DNA of 64,000 bases from DASZIT01 sp963770635 (GTDB lineage: Bacteria > Actinomycetota > Acidimicrobiia > Acidimicrobiales > RAAP-2), in the NCBI GenBank assembly GCA_963770635.1, contig CAVYQI010000005.1:599695-663694 (forward strand), in the 5' to 3' direction. Positions within the stretch are counted from its first letter, which is position 1, and each line of letters begins with the position of its first letter. Both the position numbers and the translations under genes were made by a program. Of the stretch, positions 27,260 through 36,093 are shown piece after piece. A model generated the notes under the pieces. It searched no databases and had not been told where the DNA came from. It saw nothing but the letters and a program-made list of their open reading frames with translations.

Positions 27260-27514
27260 TCACACCGGGAGCGCCTCGACGTAGCCGATGTCCTCCCCCA
27301 CCGGGTAGGTCTTGCCCGGCTCGCCGACGATGTGGACCACACCGCTGGCCGGGCACTCCACTTCGATCTCCACCTTCTCGGTCTCGAGTCGGTAGAGGGG
27401 CTGGTCCATGGTGACCGGGGCGCCGTCGGCCACCAACCACTCGATGATGGTGCCCTCGTCCATGGTCGCCCCGGCCTGGGGGATCTTGATCGGGGTCCGA
27501 AGCGTCTCGTTCAC
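27260..27514 (-). CDS. Stand-alone lipoyl/biotinyl-domain carrier protein
   Basis: 84 residues, a single lipoyl domain and nothing else. The hairpin ETEKVEIEV holds the modified Lys; MDEGTIIEWLVADGAPV and YPVGEDIGYVEALP are typical flanks. It should carry a lipoyl group for the E1alpha/E1beta pair immediately upstream (15-nt gap). No E2 acyltransferase catalytic domain or peripheral-subunit-binding domain follows, and no E3 is in the window. Confidence 0.9.
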   Translation of the reverse strand: MNETLRTPIKIPQAGATMDEGTIIEWLVADGAPVTMDQPLYRLETEKVEIEVECPASGVVHIVGEPGKTYPVGEDIGYVEALPV

Positions 27515-27529
27515 AGCGAAGGACCCGGT

Positions 27530-28558
27530 TCAAGCCAGGGAGCGGATCGTCTCGGCGATCCGGGATCGCTCGGGAAAGGCCGGGGTCTCGAGCTCGGTGG
27601 CATAGGGGATCGGTGAGTAGACGGCTCCCAGCCGCTCGACCGGCGCCGACAGCTGGCCGAACAGTTCATGGTTGACCAGGGCGGCGATCTCCGCCCCCGG
27701 CCCGGCGAACTGGGTGGCGGCGTGTACCACCACCGCCCGGGTGGTCCGGGCCACACTGGCCAGGACGGCGTCCCGGTCCAACGGCACCAGCGTCCTCAGG
27801 TCGAGCACTTCCACGCTGATCCCTTCGCCGGCCAGGGTGTCGGCGGCGGCCAGCGCCTCGGGGACCTGCCATCCCCAGGTCACCACCGTCACGTCGTCTC
27901 CCGCCCGCTTCACCTCGGCGACGCCGAGCGGGATGGCGAACCGCCCGGTCGGCAATGGGCCGCGGGTGAACAGCAGCGACATCGTCTCCATGAAGATGCA
28001 CGGATCGTCGTCGAAGATGCAGGAGTAGAGGAGTCCCTTGGCATCCCGGGGGGTGCTCGGGACCGCCACCTTCAGGCCCGGGGTGTGCATCATCCAGGCC
28101 TCCAGCGACTGCGAGTGCTGGGCGCCGAACTGACGACCGCCACCCACCGAGGTACGGATGGTGATCGGGACGTGGGTCCGGCCTCCCGACATGTAACGGA
28201 GCTTGGCCGCGTGGTTGGCCACCTGGTCCATGGCCACCGCGAAGAAGTCCATGAGCATGACCTCGGCAACCGGGCGCATCCCCACCAACGAGGCGCCGAT
28301 GGCGGCGCCGACGATGGCCTGCTCGGAGATCGGGGTGTTCCGGACCCGTTGGCGCCCGTACTTGGTCGACAGACCCTTCGTCCCCTTCATGACCCCACCG
28401 ATCGGGTCCTCGATGTCCTCACCGAGGAGGAAGACCTCCGGATCCTCGGCCATGGCGATGTCCATCGCCTGGTTCACGCCTTCCGACAGGGTGTGGACCG
28501 GATCGCCGTCGTCGACCCGCGAGTCCTGAGTCTGATCAGGTGGGCGCGTCACCGTCAT
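27530..28558 (-). CDS. Thiamine-diphosphate dehydrogenase E1 component, beta subunit
   Basis: 342 residues from ATG 28558, overlapping the alpha-subunit stop (ATGA). NQAMDIAMAEDPEVFLLGED, NTPISEQAIVGAAIGASLVG and the C-terminal transketolase domain (DLRTLVPLDRDAVLASV) are typical of acetoin dehydrogenase AcoB, PdhB and BkdB. It forms an alpha2beta2 E1 with the upstream gene and would decarboxylate or cleave a 2-oxo or acetoin-like substrate, passing the acyl unit to the lipoyl protein downstream. Which substrate is not decided by sequence alone. Confidence 0.9.
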   Translation of the reverse strand: MTVTRPPDQTQDSRVDDGDPVHTLSEGVNQAMDIAMAEDPEVFLLGEDIEDPIGGVMKGTKGLSTKYGRQRVRNTPISEQAIVGAAIGASLVGMRPVAEVMLMDFFAVAMDQVANHAAKLRYMSGGRTHVPITIRTSVGGGRQFGAQHSQSLEAWMMHTPGLKVAVPSTPRDAKGLLYSCIFDDDPCIFMETMSLLFTRGPLPTGRFAIPLGVAEVKRAGDDVTVVTWGWQVPEALAAADTLAGEGISVEVLDLRTLVPLDRDAVLASVARTTRAVVVHAATQFAGPGAEIAALVNHELFGQLSAPVERLGAVYSPIPYATELETPAFPERSRIAETIRSLA

Positions 28559-29550
28559 CGGGGCACCGCCGCTTGGTCGGCGAATACATCGAGCAACAGT
28601 TCCTCCGGCGGTGGTGGCTCGCTGGCCTTGGCGAACTCCACCGCGGCTTCCACCTCGGTGGCAATCTCCCCCTCGATGGCGGCCAACGCTTCCTCCGTGA
28701 TCCCCCGCATCTCGTGCAACCATCGCCGGTAGGTCCCTACCGGCTCGTTCTCCTCGGCGGACGCGAACTCCTCCGGGTCCATGTACTCGGTGGTGGCCCC
28801 GAAGGTATGCCCACCCAGCCGGTAGGTCATGCACTCGAGGAAGGTCGGCCCGCCGCCGGCCCGGGCCCGCCCGATCGCCTCGGCGGCCGCCTCGAACATG
28901 TCCGGGACGTTGTTCCCGTCCACCGTGGTCGCTTCCATCCCGTAGCCCTTGAACCGTTCGGCCAGGCTCGGGGTCCGGGTGTAGTCGGCGAAGGCGGTGT
29001 GCTCGCCGTATCGGTTGTTCTGGCACACGAAAACCAGCGGCACCCGCCAGAGGGCGGCGAGGTTGGCGGCCTCATGGGTGGCGCCGATGCTGGTGGCGCC
29101 ATCCCCGAAGTTCACCACCGTTACCTGGTCGGTGCCCCGGAGCTGGCTCGAGAGGGCGAGTCCGACGGCAATCGGCAACCCGCCGCCGACCACCCCGGTG
29201 GTGACCATCAGACCCGAGTCCGGATCCGACAGGTGCATGGGTCCGCCCTTCCCTTTCGAAGTGCCGGTCACCTTGCCGCACATCTCCGCCACCAGCTCGC
29301 CGAGGGGGATGCCCTTGGCGATGCAGTCGTGCATGCCTCGGTAGGTGGTGACCATGTAGTCGTCCCGCTTCAGATGCTCGCCGATGGCGGCCGGAATCAC
29401 CTCTTGGCCCCGGACGTTGTAATACGTCATCCGGAACTCCCCGGCCCCCAACCCCCGCACGATCCGGTCCTCGGTTTGCCGGATGGTGGTCATGGTCCGG
29501 AAGATGCGCAAGGCGGCATCGTCGGACAGGCTGGCGTTCGGGTCGGTCAT
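28555..29550 (-). CDS. Thiamine-diphosphate dehydrogenase E1 component, alpha subunit
   Basis: 331 residues. The thiamine-diphosphate motif GDGATSIGATHEAANLAA ends in CQNN, and the N-terminal MVTTYRGMHDCIAKG matches the AcoA/PdhA substrate-channel region. Start ATG 29550 overlaps the acyl-CoA dehydrogenase stop (ATGA). It is the partner of the beta subunit just downstream, and the order E1alpha, E1beta, lipoyl protein matches aco-like clusters without their E2/E3. Cytoplasmic. Confidence 0.9.
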   Translation of the reverse strand: MTDPNASLSDDAALRIFRTMTTIRQTEDRIVRGLGAGEFRMTYYNVRGQEVIPAAIGEHLKRDDYMVTTYRGMHDCIAKGIPLGELVAEMCGKVTGTSKGKGGPMHLSDPDSGLMVTTGVVGGGLPIAVGLALSSQLRGTDQVTVVNFGDGATSIGATHEAANLAALWRVPLVFVCQNNRYGEHTAFADYTRTPSLAERFKGYGMEATTVDGNNVPDMFEAAAEAIGRARAGGGPTFLECMTYRLGGHTFGATTEYMDPEEFASAEENEPVGTYRRWLHEMRGITEEALAAIEGEIATEVEAAVEFAKASEPPPPEELLLDVFADQAAVPR

Positions 29551-30770
29551 GGTTGCACCGGGGATTTCCAGCCGGCGGAGACGGTGGTGCGGCCCCGCAC
29601 CATGCTGGTCCCGATGAAGTTGCGCTGCGCCTCGACGGTGCCGGCCCCGATGCACAGCCCGCGGATGTCCCGGTACGCCCGCTCCAGCGGGTATTCCCGG
29701 CTGTAGCCGTACCCGCCGTGGATCTGGATGGCCTCGTCGCACACGTACTTGGCGGCCAGGTTGGCGGCGGTCTTGGCCATGGCCGTCTCCATCGGCGGCG
29801 GCGTACCCCCGGGACCGGCCAGCCGCACTGCCCGGGCCAACAGCAGGCGGGCGCCCTCGAGGGCCACCGCCATGTCGGCCAACTTCCACTGCAGTCCCTG
29901 CAGCTCGGCGATCGGGCGACCCCCGACCACCCGGTCGTTCATGTACTCCACCGAACGCTCGAGCGCGCCCTGGGCCGCCCCCACGCACATGGCGGCGTTA
30001 CCGCACCGTTCGTGATTGAGGTGCGAGAGCAACTGCTTGAACGGTTCGGAGGAGCCGGGGTCGCCGGCCAGCAACACGTCCTCCTCGGTGACCACCACCC
30101 CGTCGAAGGCCATCTCCGACTCGGTGGCGGCATGGATGCCCATGCCCCGATGCCGGCCGGTCAACTCCACGCCGTCCCGGTCGGTGGGCACCACCACCGC
30201 CCCGATGCCGCGGGCGCCTTCACCGCCCGGCCAGCGACACCAGACCAGAATTCCCGCCGCCCCGTGCCCGAGGGTCGAATAGTTCTTGTAGCCGTTCAGC
30301 CGCCATCGGCCCGGCCCGTCCTCCTTCAGGGCGGTACGCATCGACTGCACCGCCGATCCGGCATCGGGTTCGGTGATGCCGATGCTGATGATCGCCTCAC
30401 CGTCGGCCACCGCCGGAAGCCACCGGTCCTTCATGCCGGCACTGCCCAAGTGCTCGATCCCCCGGGGCGGGCCGTTGTAGGCCAGTTGACAACAGATGGC
30501 CGACGAGACGTCCAGCCGGGCGATCTCTTCCAGGACGATGGAGGCTTCCACGTCGCCGAGGCCCAGACCGCCCCACTGTTCGCCGATGGTCACCCGAAAG
30601 AGATCGGCGTCGGCCATCGCCTTGATGGCCTCGCCCGGCAGCTCGCCGGTCTCGTCGTAGTGAGCGGCCCGTGGACCGATCTCCCGGGCGGCGACGTCAC
30701 GGGCTAATTGCCGGAGCGCGGTCTGGTCCTCGTCCTCCGCGAATGGATCGACCCCCCCCTCATGCCCCAT
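29547..30770 (-). CDS. Acyl-CoA dehydrogenase family protein lacking the usual YEGT glutamate
   Basis: 407 residues with the normal three-part fold: helical N terminus, ISIGITEPDAGSAVQSM beta-domain motif, and C-terminal IQIHGGYGYSREYPLERAYRD. The motif after it, normally IYEGT with the catalytic Glu, reads LCIGAGTVEAQRN, so that base is absent. Isovaleryl-type enzymes place the Glu elsewhere in the protein; whether this one does would need a model. It heads the E1alpha/E1beta/lipoyl operon through an ATGA overlap, and lies 80 nt after the thiolase. Confidence 0.87.
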   Translation of the reverse strand: MGHEGGVDPFAEDEDQTALRQLARDVAAREIGPRAAHYDETGELPGEAIKAMADADLFRVTIGEQWGGLGLGDVEASIVLEEIARLDVSSAICCQLAYNGPPRGIEHLGSAGMKDRWLPAVADGEAIISIGITEPDAGSAVQSMRTALKEDGPGRWRLNGYKNYSTLGHGAAGILVWCRWPGGEGARGIGAVVVPTDRDGVELTGRHRGMGIHAATESEMAFDGVVVTEEDVLLAGDPGSSEPFKQLLSHLNHERCGNAAMCVGAAQGALERSVEYMNDRVVGGRPIAELQGLQWKLADMAVALEGARLLLARAVRLAGPGGTPPPMETAMAKTAANLAAKYVCDEAIQIHGGYGYSREYPLERAYRDIRGLCIGAGTVEAQRNFIGTSMVRGRTTVSAGWKSPVQP

Positions 30771-30850
30771 GCGTCACTGCTCTCTGTGAAGTCCGGGACC
30801 GGACCCGGCCATGGTAGCCACGGGGGATCAGGAGATCGAAATTCTCGTTT

Positions 30851-32056
30851 TCATTCCGACGGCTCGCTCCCGACCACGCCGACGAAGCTCACGCACTCCC
30901 CGGGGCCGCCACCGAGGTTGTGGGTGAGCCCCAGGGTTCGACCCCCTTCGGTCACGGTGGCGATCTGGCGTTCCGGCGGGGCCTGTTGCCGCAACTGGAG
31001 CCAGCACTCGAACAGCATCCGCAGCCCCGAGGCGCCGATCGGGTGCCCGAAGCTCTTGAGCCCGCCGTCGGGGTTGACCGGGAGCTCGCCGTCACGGTCG
31101 AACGTCCCGGCCAGCACCTCCTTCCAGGCGGTGCCCCGCTCGGCGAAACCGAGGTCTTCCATCAACACCAGTTCGGTCGGGGTGAAGCAGTCGTGGACCT
31201 CGGCCATGGCCAGCTGGGCCCGCGGGTCGGTCACCCCCGCCTGCTGGTAGGCGTCGGCCGCCGACCTGACCACCTCCTCGAAGCTGGTGTAGTCGTACTC
31301 GGGGTCGATGATCCCGGCCCCCGGCCCGGCCACGAAGCTGAGGCCCTTCACGTAAAGGGGGGCGTCGGTGTAGCGGTGGGCGTCCTCGGTCCGGCACACC
31401 ACCACCGCGGCGGCACCGTCGCTGACCCCGCTGCAGTCGAAGACCCCGAGCTGGCCGGCCACCAGCGGCGAGGCGGCGATCTTCTCCATCGAGACTTCCT
31501 TCTGGAACTGGGCCCGTGGGTTGACCGCCCCGTTGCGATGGTTCTTCCAGGCGATCCGGGTGATGACCGCCTTCAGCTCATCTGGGTCGACCCCGTACTT
31601 GTGGGCGTAGGCGGGAAACAGCAACGAGAACACCGCCGGTGAGCTCAGCCCGGCCAGGGTCCCGTCGCCGACCTGCCGGATCCCGGTGAGGCCGGAATAC
31701 CCCGAGTCCTTCAGCTTCTCCATCCCCACGGCCATGGCCAGGTCGTAGGCGCCGGACGCCACCGCGTAACAGGCGTTGCGGAACGCCTCGGAGCCGGTGG
31801 CGCAGAAGTTCTCGACGTGGGTCACCGGCTTGTAGTCGATCTTCATGGGTTTGGTGAGGGTCAGCCCCGACAGGCCGGATCCCATGGTGCCCAACCAGAA
31901 GGCGTCGACGTCCTCCAGGGCGATCCCCGCCGACGCCACGCACTCGACGGTGGCATCGGTCAACAGGTCGTCGACGCTCTTGTCCCACAGCTCGCCGAAC
32001 GGCGTGCACCCCATGCCGACGATCGCCACCCGGTCGCGAATCCCTCTGCTGGCCAT
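30851..32056 (-). CDS. SCP2-type thiolase (acetyl-CoA acetyltransferase family)
   Basis: 401 residues from ATG 32056, 1 nt after the upstream stop. The nucleophile Cys is in VENFCATGSEAF, the late motifs are VHDCFTPTEL and FGHPIGASGLRML, so all thiolase catalytic elements are present. It should cleave a 3-ketoacyl-CoA with CoA, or form one. It sits next to an HMG-CoA-synthase-like/DUF35 protein; DUF35 proteins partner with thiolase-fold enzymes in steroid side-chain and other pathways. The ribosome site lies inside the upstream gene. Confidence 0.91.
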   Translation of the reverse strand: MASRGIRDRVAIVGMGCTPFGELWDKSVDDLLTDATVECVASAGIALEDVDAFWLGTMGSGLSGLTLTKPMKIDYKPVTHVENFCATGSEAFRNACYAVASGAYDLAMAVGMEKLKDSGYSGLTGIRQVGDGTLAGLSSPAVFSLLFPAYAHKYGVDPDELKAVITRIAWKNHRNGAVNPRAQFQKEVSMEKIAASPLVAGQLGVFDCSGVSDGAAAVVVCRTEDAHRYTDAPLYVKGLSFVAGPGAGIIDPEYDYTSFEEVVRSAADAYQQAGVTDPRAQLAMAEVHDCFTPTELVLMEDLGFAERGTAWKEVLAGTFDRDGELPVNPDGGLKSFGHPIGASGLRMLFECWLQLRQQAPPERQIATVTEGGRTLGLTHNLGGGPGECVSFVGVVGSEPSE

Positions 32057-32057
32057 G

Positions 32058-33509
32058 TCAGCCTCTCTCTTTCCCACCGGCGCCGTCGGACACGGGTCGG
32101 GCCTTCCAGAAGTAATTATGCACGCCTTCGGCACTGTAGAGACGCCGGAAGGTCATCTCCACCCGGGTGCCGATGGCCACGGCCGAGGGGTCCACGTCGG
32201 TCATCTCCCCCCGGTAACGGCCGCCGCCGTCGAAATCGATGACCGCCCCGACCATCGGCGGCGACATGCTGTAGGCGAGCCGGTCGACCGTGAAGGTCGC
32301 GACGGTGCCCCGGGCATCGGCCAGCCGGAGGGGCGCCATCTGGTCGACGGCCCGGCAGGAGAGACAGACCCGGGTCGGAGGAAGGTGGACGAAGCCGCAG
32401 GCCTGGCACCGGCTGGCACTGAACCCGAACTTCCAGCCTTCGTTGCGCAGCATGGCCGGGGCATCAGGCCGCTCCGGGTCGGGTCGGCGGGGTGGCTCGC
32501 GTCGGAGCTGGCCGCGCCAGCTCAGGAACACCGCGTAGGCGAGATCGGCGCGGCCTCCCTCGACCAGGTCGCCAACGCTGACGGCTCCCGCCTCCCGCCG
32601 TGACGCCTGCACCTCGGTGAGCTCACCGGTGGTCCGGAGCACCACGGCGTCGGCCCCGTCGGCCAGTTCGACCACCGCGATCACCTGGCCCGGCGTCGCC
32701 CGCTCCAACACATCAGCCAGGCCCAGCCCGGCCTGGGCGGCGCCGAGGTTCCCGATCCGGGCCCCGTAGTCGGGAGCCACCCGGTCGGCGGTCACGCTCA
32801 GCTCCTTCCGCAGGGAGCCGACCGCCCGGCTGTGGAGTCCGGCCACCACCAGGTGGTCGACGTCGTCGGCTTTGAGTCCGGCCTCTTCGAGGGCCTCGTC
32901 GAAGGCGGACCGGCCGGCGGGCAGGTAAGCCTCCTCCCCGAAGCGGTCCTCCCACTGGCGGGACGCCGACTCGCCCGGTACCCGCCAGCGCTCGAGGAAC
33001 TCGTCGGTGGCCGACGCCTGCCCGATCACCTCGGCCACCCCCCCCTCGGGGGCGAAGACGAAGGCGACGGCGCCGTCCCCGGCCTGGCTCTCCTCCGCCC
33101 CGCCGGCCAGACCGGTGCGCAGGTCGGAGATCACCGCCATCGACGGGCGTTGCTCACCGCTCAACGCCGACAGGTTGAGGGTGGCCCACCCCGAGCGCAC
33201 CGAGCCGCAGAGGTCGTAGGCACCAGTGCCCGCCGGCAGGCCTAGGGCCGCATGGATGGTGGTGGCATTGGTCTTGTCCAGGTAGGCGGGTGCCGGGGTG
33301 GAGAAGTAGAGGTCGGCAGGGACCGGGACGGTGGCGAAGTCCAACGCCCGGCGGGCCGCCTCCACCCCGAGGGTGGTGGTGTCCTCGTCGTAGGAGGCGA
33401 CCGCCCGGGTGCCCTTCCCCGGCGCGGTGCCGAACGCCGCGCCGATGACGCCACGGTCGAGGCGCCAATAGGGGAGGTAGACCCCCCACGACACGATCCC
33501 TGCAGACAT
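32058..33509 (-). CDS. HMG-CoA-synthase-like/DUF35 OB-fold fusion protein
   Basis: 483 residues. Residues 1-330 are a thiolase-fold, HMG-CoA-synthase-like domain (GIVSWGVYLPYWRLD; Cys in AYDLCGSVRSG; later IGNLGAAQAGLGLADVLE). Residues about 345-475 are a DUF35 module with a Cys4 zinc ribbon (CQACGFVHLPPTRVCLSC) and an acyl-CoA-binding OB fold ending YNYFWKARP-like (VHNYFWKARP). ATG 33509 was chosen over the GTGs at 33512/33515 for its AGAAGGG spacing. It overlaps no gene but is 1 nt from the thiolase start, so the two are co-translated and probably one complex. Confidence 0.86.
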   Translation of the reverse strand: MSAGIVSWGVYLPYWRLDRGVIGAAFGTAPGKGTRAVASYDEDTTTLGVEAARRALDFATVPVPADLYFSTPAPAYLDKTNATTIHAALGLPAGTGAYDLCGSVRSGWATLNLSALSGEQRPSMAVISDLRTGLAGGAEESQAGDGAVAFVFAPEGGVAEVIGQASATDEFLERWRVPGESASRQWEDRFGEEAYLPAGRSAFDEALEEAGLKADDVDHLVVAGLHSRAVGSLRKELSVTADRVAPDYGARIGNLGAAQAGLGLADVLERATPGQVIAVVELADGADAVVLRTTGELTEVQASRREAGAVSVGDLVEGGRADLAYAVFLSWRGQLRREPPRRPDPERPDAPAMLRNEGWKFGFSASRCQACGFVHLPPTRVCLSCRAVDQMAPLRLADARGTVATFTVDRLAYSMSPPMVGAVIDFDGGGRYRGEMTDVDPSAVAIGTRVEMTFRRLYSAEGVHNYFWKARPVSDGAGGKERG

Positions 33510-33537
33510 CACCACATCCCTTCTGGTTGGTCGAGCG

Positions 33538-35076
33538 TTATTGCGTCTCGGTCAGCCGGGCCCGCAGCGCCGGCCGGTCCGGCTTCCCGATACCGAGCAG
33601 GGGGATCTCCTCGAGGTGGACGACCACCTCCGGGGTCTTGAAACGGGCCACTCCCTGGGCGGCGAACCACCGCCGGCACTCCTCGACGTCGATGGACCTG
33701 TCCCCCACGATGAACGCCGCCACCCGCTCGCCGACCCGCTGGTCGGGACAGCCGACCACCACCGCCTGGCGGACCCCGGGGTGCATCTCGAGCAGCCGCT
33801 CCACCTCGGCCGAGGCGATGTTCTCACCCGCCCGGATGATGATGTCCTTGTGCCGCCCGACGATGGTCAGCCATCCGTCGGCGTCAAGGGTCCCGAGGTC
33901 CCCGGTGGCGAACCATCCCTGGCGCACCGCCGCCCGGGTCTGGGCCTCGTCGCCGTAGCCCACGAAGAGCTCGGGACCGCGCAGCACCACCTCGCCCCGC
34001 TCCCCGGTGGTGACCTTCCGGTTGGTTCCCGGGACCACCACCCGGATCACCGCCTCGCCGACCGAGTGGCCGTCGGTGTTGCGCGCCTTGTCGGCGGCGT
34101 CCTCGGCCGTGCAGGTGGTCATGGTCGGCGCCTCGGTCGAGCCGTAGGTGCGTTTCACGGTGGCCCCGAACTCCTGCCGGGCGATGTCGATGAACTCCGG
34201 CGTCACCCCCATGCCGCCGCAGGACACCACCCGCAAGCTCCGTAGCTGATGGCGGGATCCGACCACGTCCATCATGCCCATGAACAGGGTGGGCGGTCCG
34301 ATCATGTACGACACATGGTGCTGGGCCACCAGCCGCACCCCCCGCTCGGGATCCCACTTCTCCATCAGCACCACCGGCATCGCTGCCGTCCCGGGTACCA
34401 GCACCGAGTTCAGCAGCCCGGACACGTGGGCCAGCGGTGACGGCATCAGGGCGGTGTCGGTGCTCGACAGTCCGTGGGCCTGGGTCATGGACAGTGCCTT
34501 GTAGGCAAGCCCCCGGTTGGTGTGCAGCACCGGCTTCGGGTGTCCGGTTGACCCGGTGGTGAACAGCACCACCGCGACGTCGGCCCCTCTCCCGATCCCC
34601 CCCGACAGCCGGCGACGGTGCAACAGCCTGTCGAAGCCGCGATCCCCGCCCCGCACCCCGGCACAGTCGACTACGTCACCGAGCGGCATCCCCTCGGACG
34701 ACAGGGTGAGTTTCGGATCCAGGGTGTCGAGCATGCGCCGGACCTCGGTCGCCCCCACCTGGTGATGGATGGGCGCGGCCACCGCCCCGGACCGCCAGCA
34801 GGCCCGGAACAGCGCGATCGCCTCCCACCAGTTGGGGAGCTGCCAGCAGACCACGTCCCCTCGCCGGATGCCGACGTCCCGGAGCCCGCCGGCCAGGGCG
34901 GACACCAGCCGGTCGAGGGTGGCGGCATCCAGCCGGACGTCCCCGTCGATGATGGCGGGGCCGTCGGCCCGGCGCGGCGACGACAGCACCCGGTCGAGGG
35001 TCGGGATGTCCCAGGCTCCCCCGGGGCTCCGGTACCGCGCGGCGTCAGCCTGGCGGTAGGTCGGTCGGAGTCTCAC
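33538..35076 (-). CDS. AMP-dependent acyl-CoA synthetase/ligase
   Basis: 512 residues. Motifs: LFTTGSTGHPKP (P-loop), KRTYGSTEAPT (A5), GWFATGDLGTLDADGWLTIV (A7/A8) and the A10 Lys in LLGIGKPDRPAL. The GTG start 35076 overlaps the upstream crotonase stop by 4 nt (GTGA). It should activate a carboxylate to its CoA thioester. This ligase has a truncated or diverged A3-A4 linker near GGDRGFDRLLHRRR compared with typical fatty-acid ligases, so a non-fatty substrate is plausible. Followed after 28 nt by the HMGCS-DUF35 gene. Confidence 0.9.
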   Translation of the reverse strand: MRLRPTYRQADAARYRSPGGAWDIPTLDRVLSSPRRADGPAIIDGDVRLDAATLDRLVSALAGGLRDVGIRRGDVVCWQLPNWWEAIALFRACWRSGAVAAPIHHQVGATEVRRMLDTLDPKLTLSSEGMPLGDVVDCAGVRGGDRGFDRLLHRRRLSGGIGRGADVAVVLFTTGSTGHPKPVLHTNRGLAYKALSMTQAHGLSSTDTALMPSPLAHVSGLLNSVLVPGTAAMPVVLMEKWDPERGVRLVAQHHVSYMIGPPTLFMGMMDVVGSRHQLRSLRVVSCGGMGVTPEFIDIARQEFGATVKRTYGSTEAPTMTTCTAEDAADKARNTDGHSVGEAVIRVVVPGTNRKVTTGERGEVVLRGPELFVGYGDEAQTRAAVRQGWFATGDLGTLDADGWLTIVGRHKDIIIRAGENIASAEVERLLEMHPGVRQAVVVGCPDQRVGERVAAFIVGDRSIDVEECRRWFAAQGVARFKTPEVVVHLEEIPLLGIGKPDRPALRARLTETQ

Positions 35077-35990
35077 CGGGCAGGAACGGGTCCCTCCACC
35101 GCGCCCTCCACCGCCAGCCGAACCGGGGGGGCGTCCTTCCAATTGGGGATCCCGTCGTCGGGCTCGGCCACCGGGTACTTGCTCTCGTGGATCTCCGCCC
35201 AGTGCGAATGGTTGAGCTGGTGGAGGGTGAAGCAGGCCTGCAGCGAGTTGTAGAAGCCCATGTTGTCGACCGTCTGGTTCACCGACTCCTTGATCATCAA
35301 CGCGGTCATGGTCGGGACCTGGGCAATCCGCTTGGCGTAGGCGAGGGTCTGGTCGGCCAACTCCGCCTCCGGGAAGATCTTGGACACCATGCCCAGCCGG
35401 TGCGCCTCCTGGACGTCGATGGCATCGCCGGTCAGCATCATCTCCTTGGTCCGCCGGGGCCCGAACTCCCACGGGTGACCGAAGTACTCCATCCCGCACA
35501 TCCCCAGCCGGGTGCCGACGACGTCGGCGAACAGCACATCGTCGGCGGCCACGATGAGGTCGCAGGCCCACATCAGCATCAGACCGGCGGAGTACACCGT
35601 CCCGTGCACCTGGGCCACGGTGATCTTGCGGAGGTTCCGCCACCGCAGGGTGTTCTGGAAGTAGTAGTGCCACTCCTGGAGCATGCGGGCCTCGGCGCCC
35701 AGGCGGGTAGCGCCGTTGATGGTGGCGGTGCGGTGCTGGTCCGGACCCGGTATCCGTTCGGCCCTCGCCTCCTTGGAACCCATGTCATGGCCGGACGAGA
35801 ACAGCGGCCCGACCCCGCCAAGGATGATCACCCGAACCTTGTCGTCCTCTTCGGCCCGGCCCATGGCGTCATCGAGGTCGACCAACAGCCCCCGGTTCTG
35901 GGCGTTCCGGGTCTCAGGACGGTTGAGGAGGATCCGGACGATCTCGCCGCCCTCCAACTCCTCGTAGGTGACGTACTTGTAATCGGTCAT
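35073..35990 (-). CDS. Enoyl-CoA hydratase/isomerase (crotonase) family protein
   Basis: 305 residues, longer than the usual 260 because of an insert after GHDMGSKEARAER, similar to the crotonases at 26267 and 58913. Oxyanion-hole motifs are PLFSSGHDMG and VHGTVYSAGLMLMWACDLIVA; the GGG turn is replaced by SAG. The second Glu position reads FADVVGTRLGM, with no Glu. Start ATG 35990 has a GAGGAG ribosome site. First gene of a run with ligase, HMGCS-DUF35 and thiolase. Reaction not decided. Confidence 0.86.
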   Translation of the reverse strand: MTDYKYVTYEELEGGEIVRILLNRPETRNAQNRGLLVDLDDAMGRAEEDDKVRVIILGGVGPLFSSGHDMGSKEARAERIPGPDQHRTATINGATRLGAEARMLQEWHYYFQNTLRWRNLRKITVAQVHGTVYSAGLMLMWACDLIVAADDVLFADVVGTRLGMCGMEYFGHPWEFGPRRTKEMMLTGDAIDVQEAHRLGMVSKIFPEAELADQTLAYAKRIAQVPTMTALMIKESVNQTVDNMGFYNSLQACFTLHQLNHSHWAEIHESKYPVAEPDDGIPNWKDAPPVRLAVEGAVEGPVPAR

Positions 35991-36093
35991 TTCCGGCTCT
36001 CCTCTTCTGCTCGCACCGGCTGCACCGGTGGCGACCCCGCCTGGCCACGGTATAGCTCAGTCCTGTTCTGCCCACCTACTTCGGCGGCTCCGG

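Noticed and set aside
36050..36085. tRNA-like TAGCTCAG string
   Set aside because: The surrounding bases cannot form the acceptor, anticodon and T arms.
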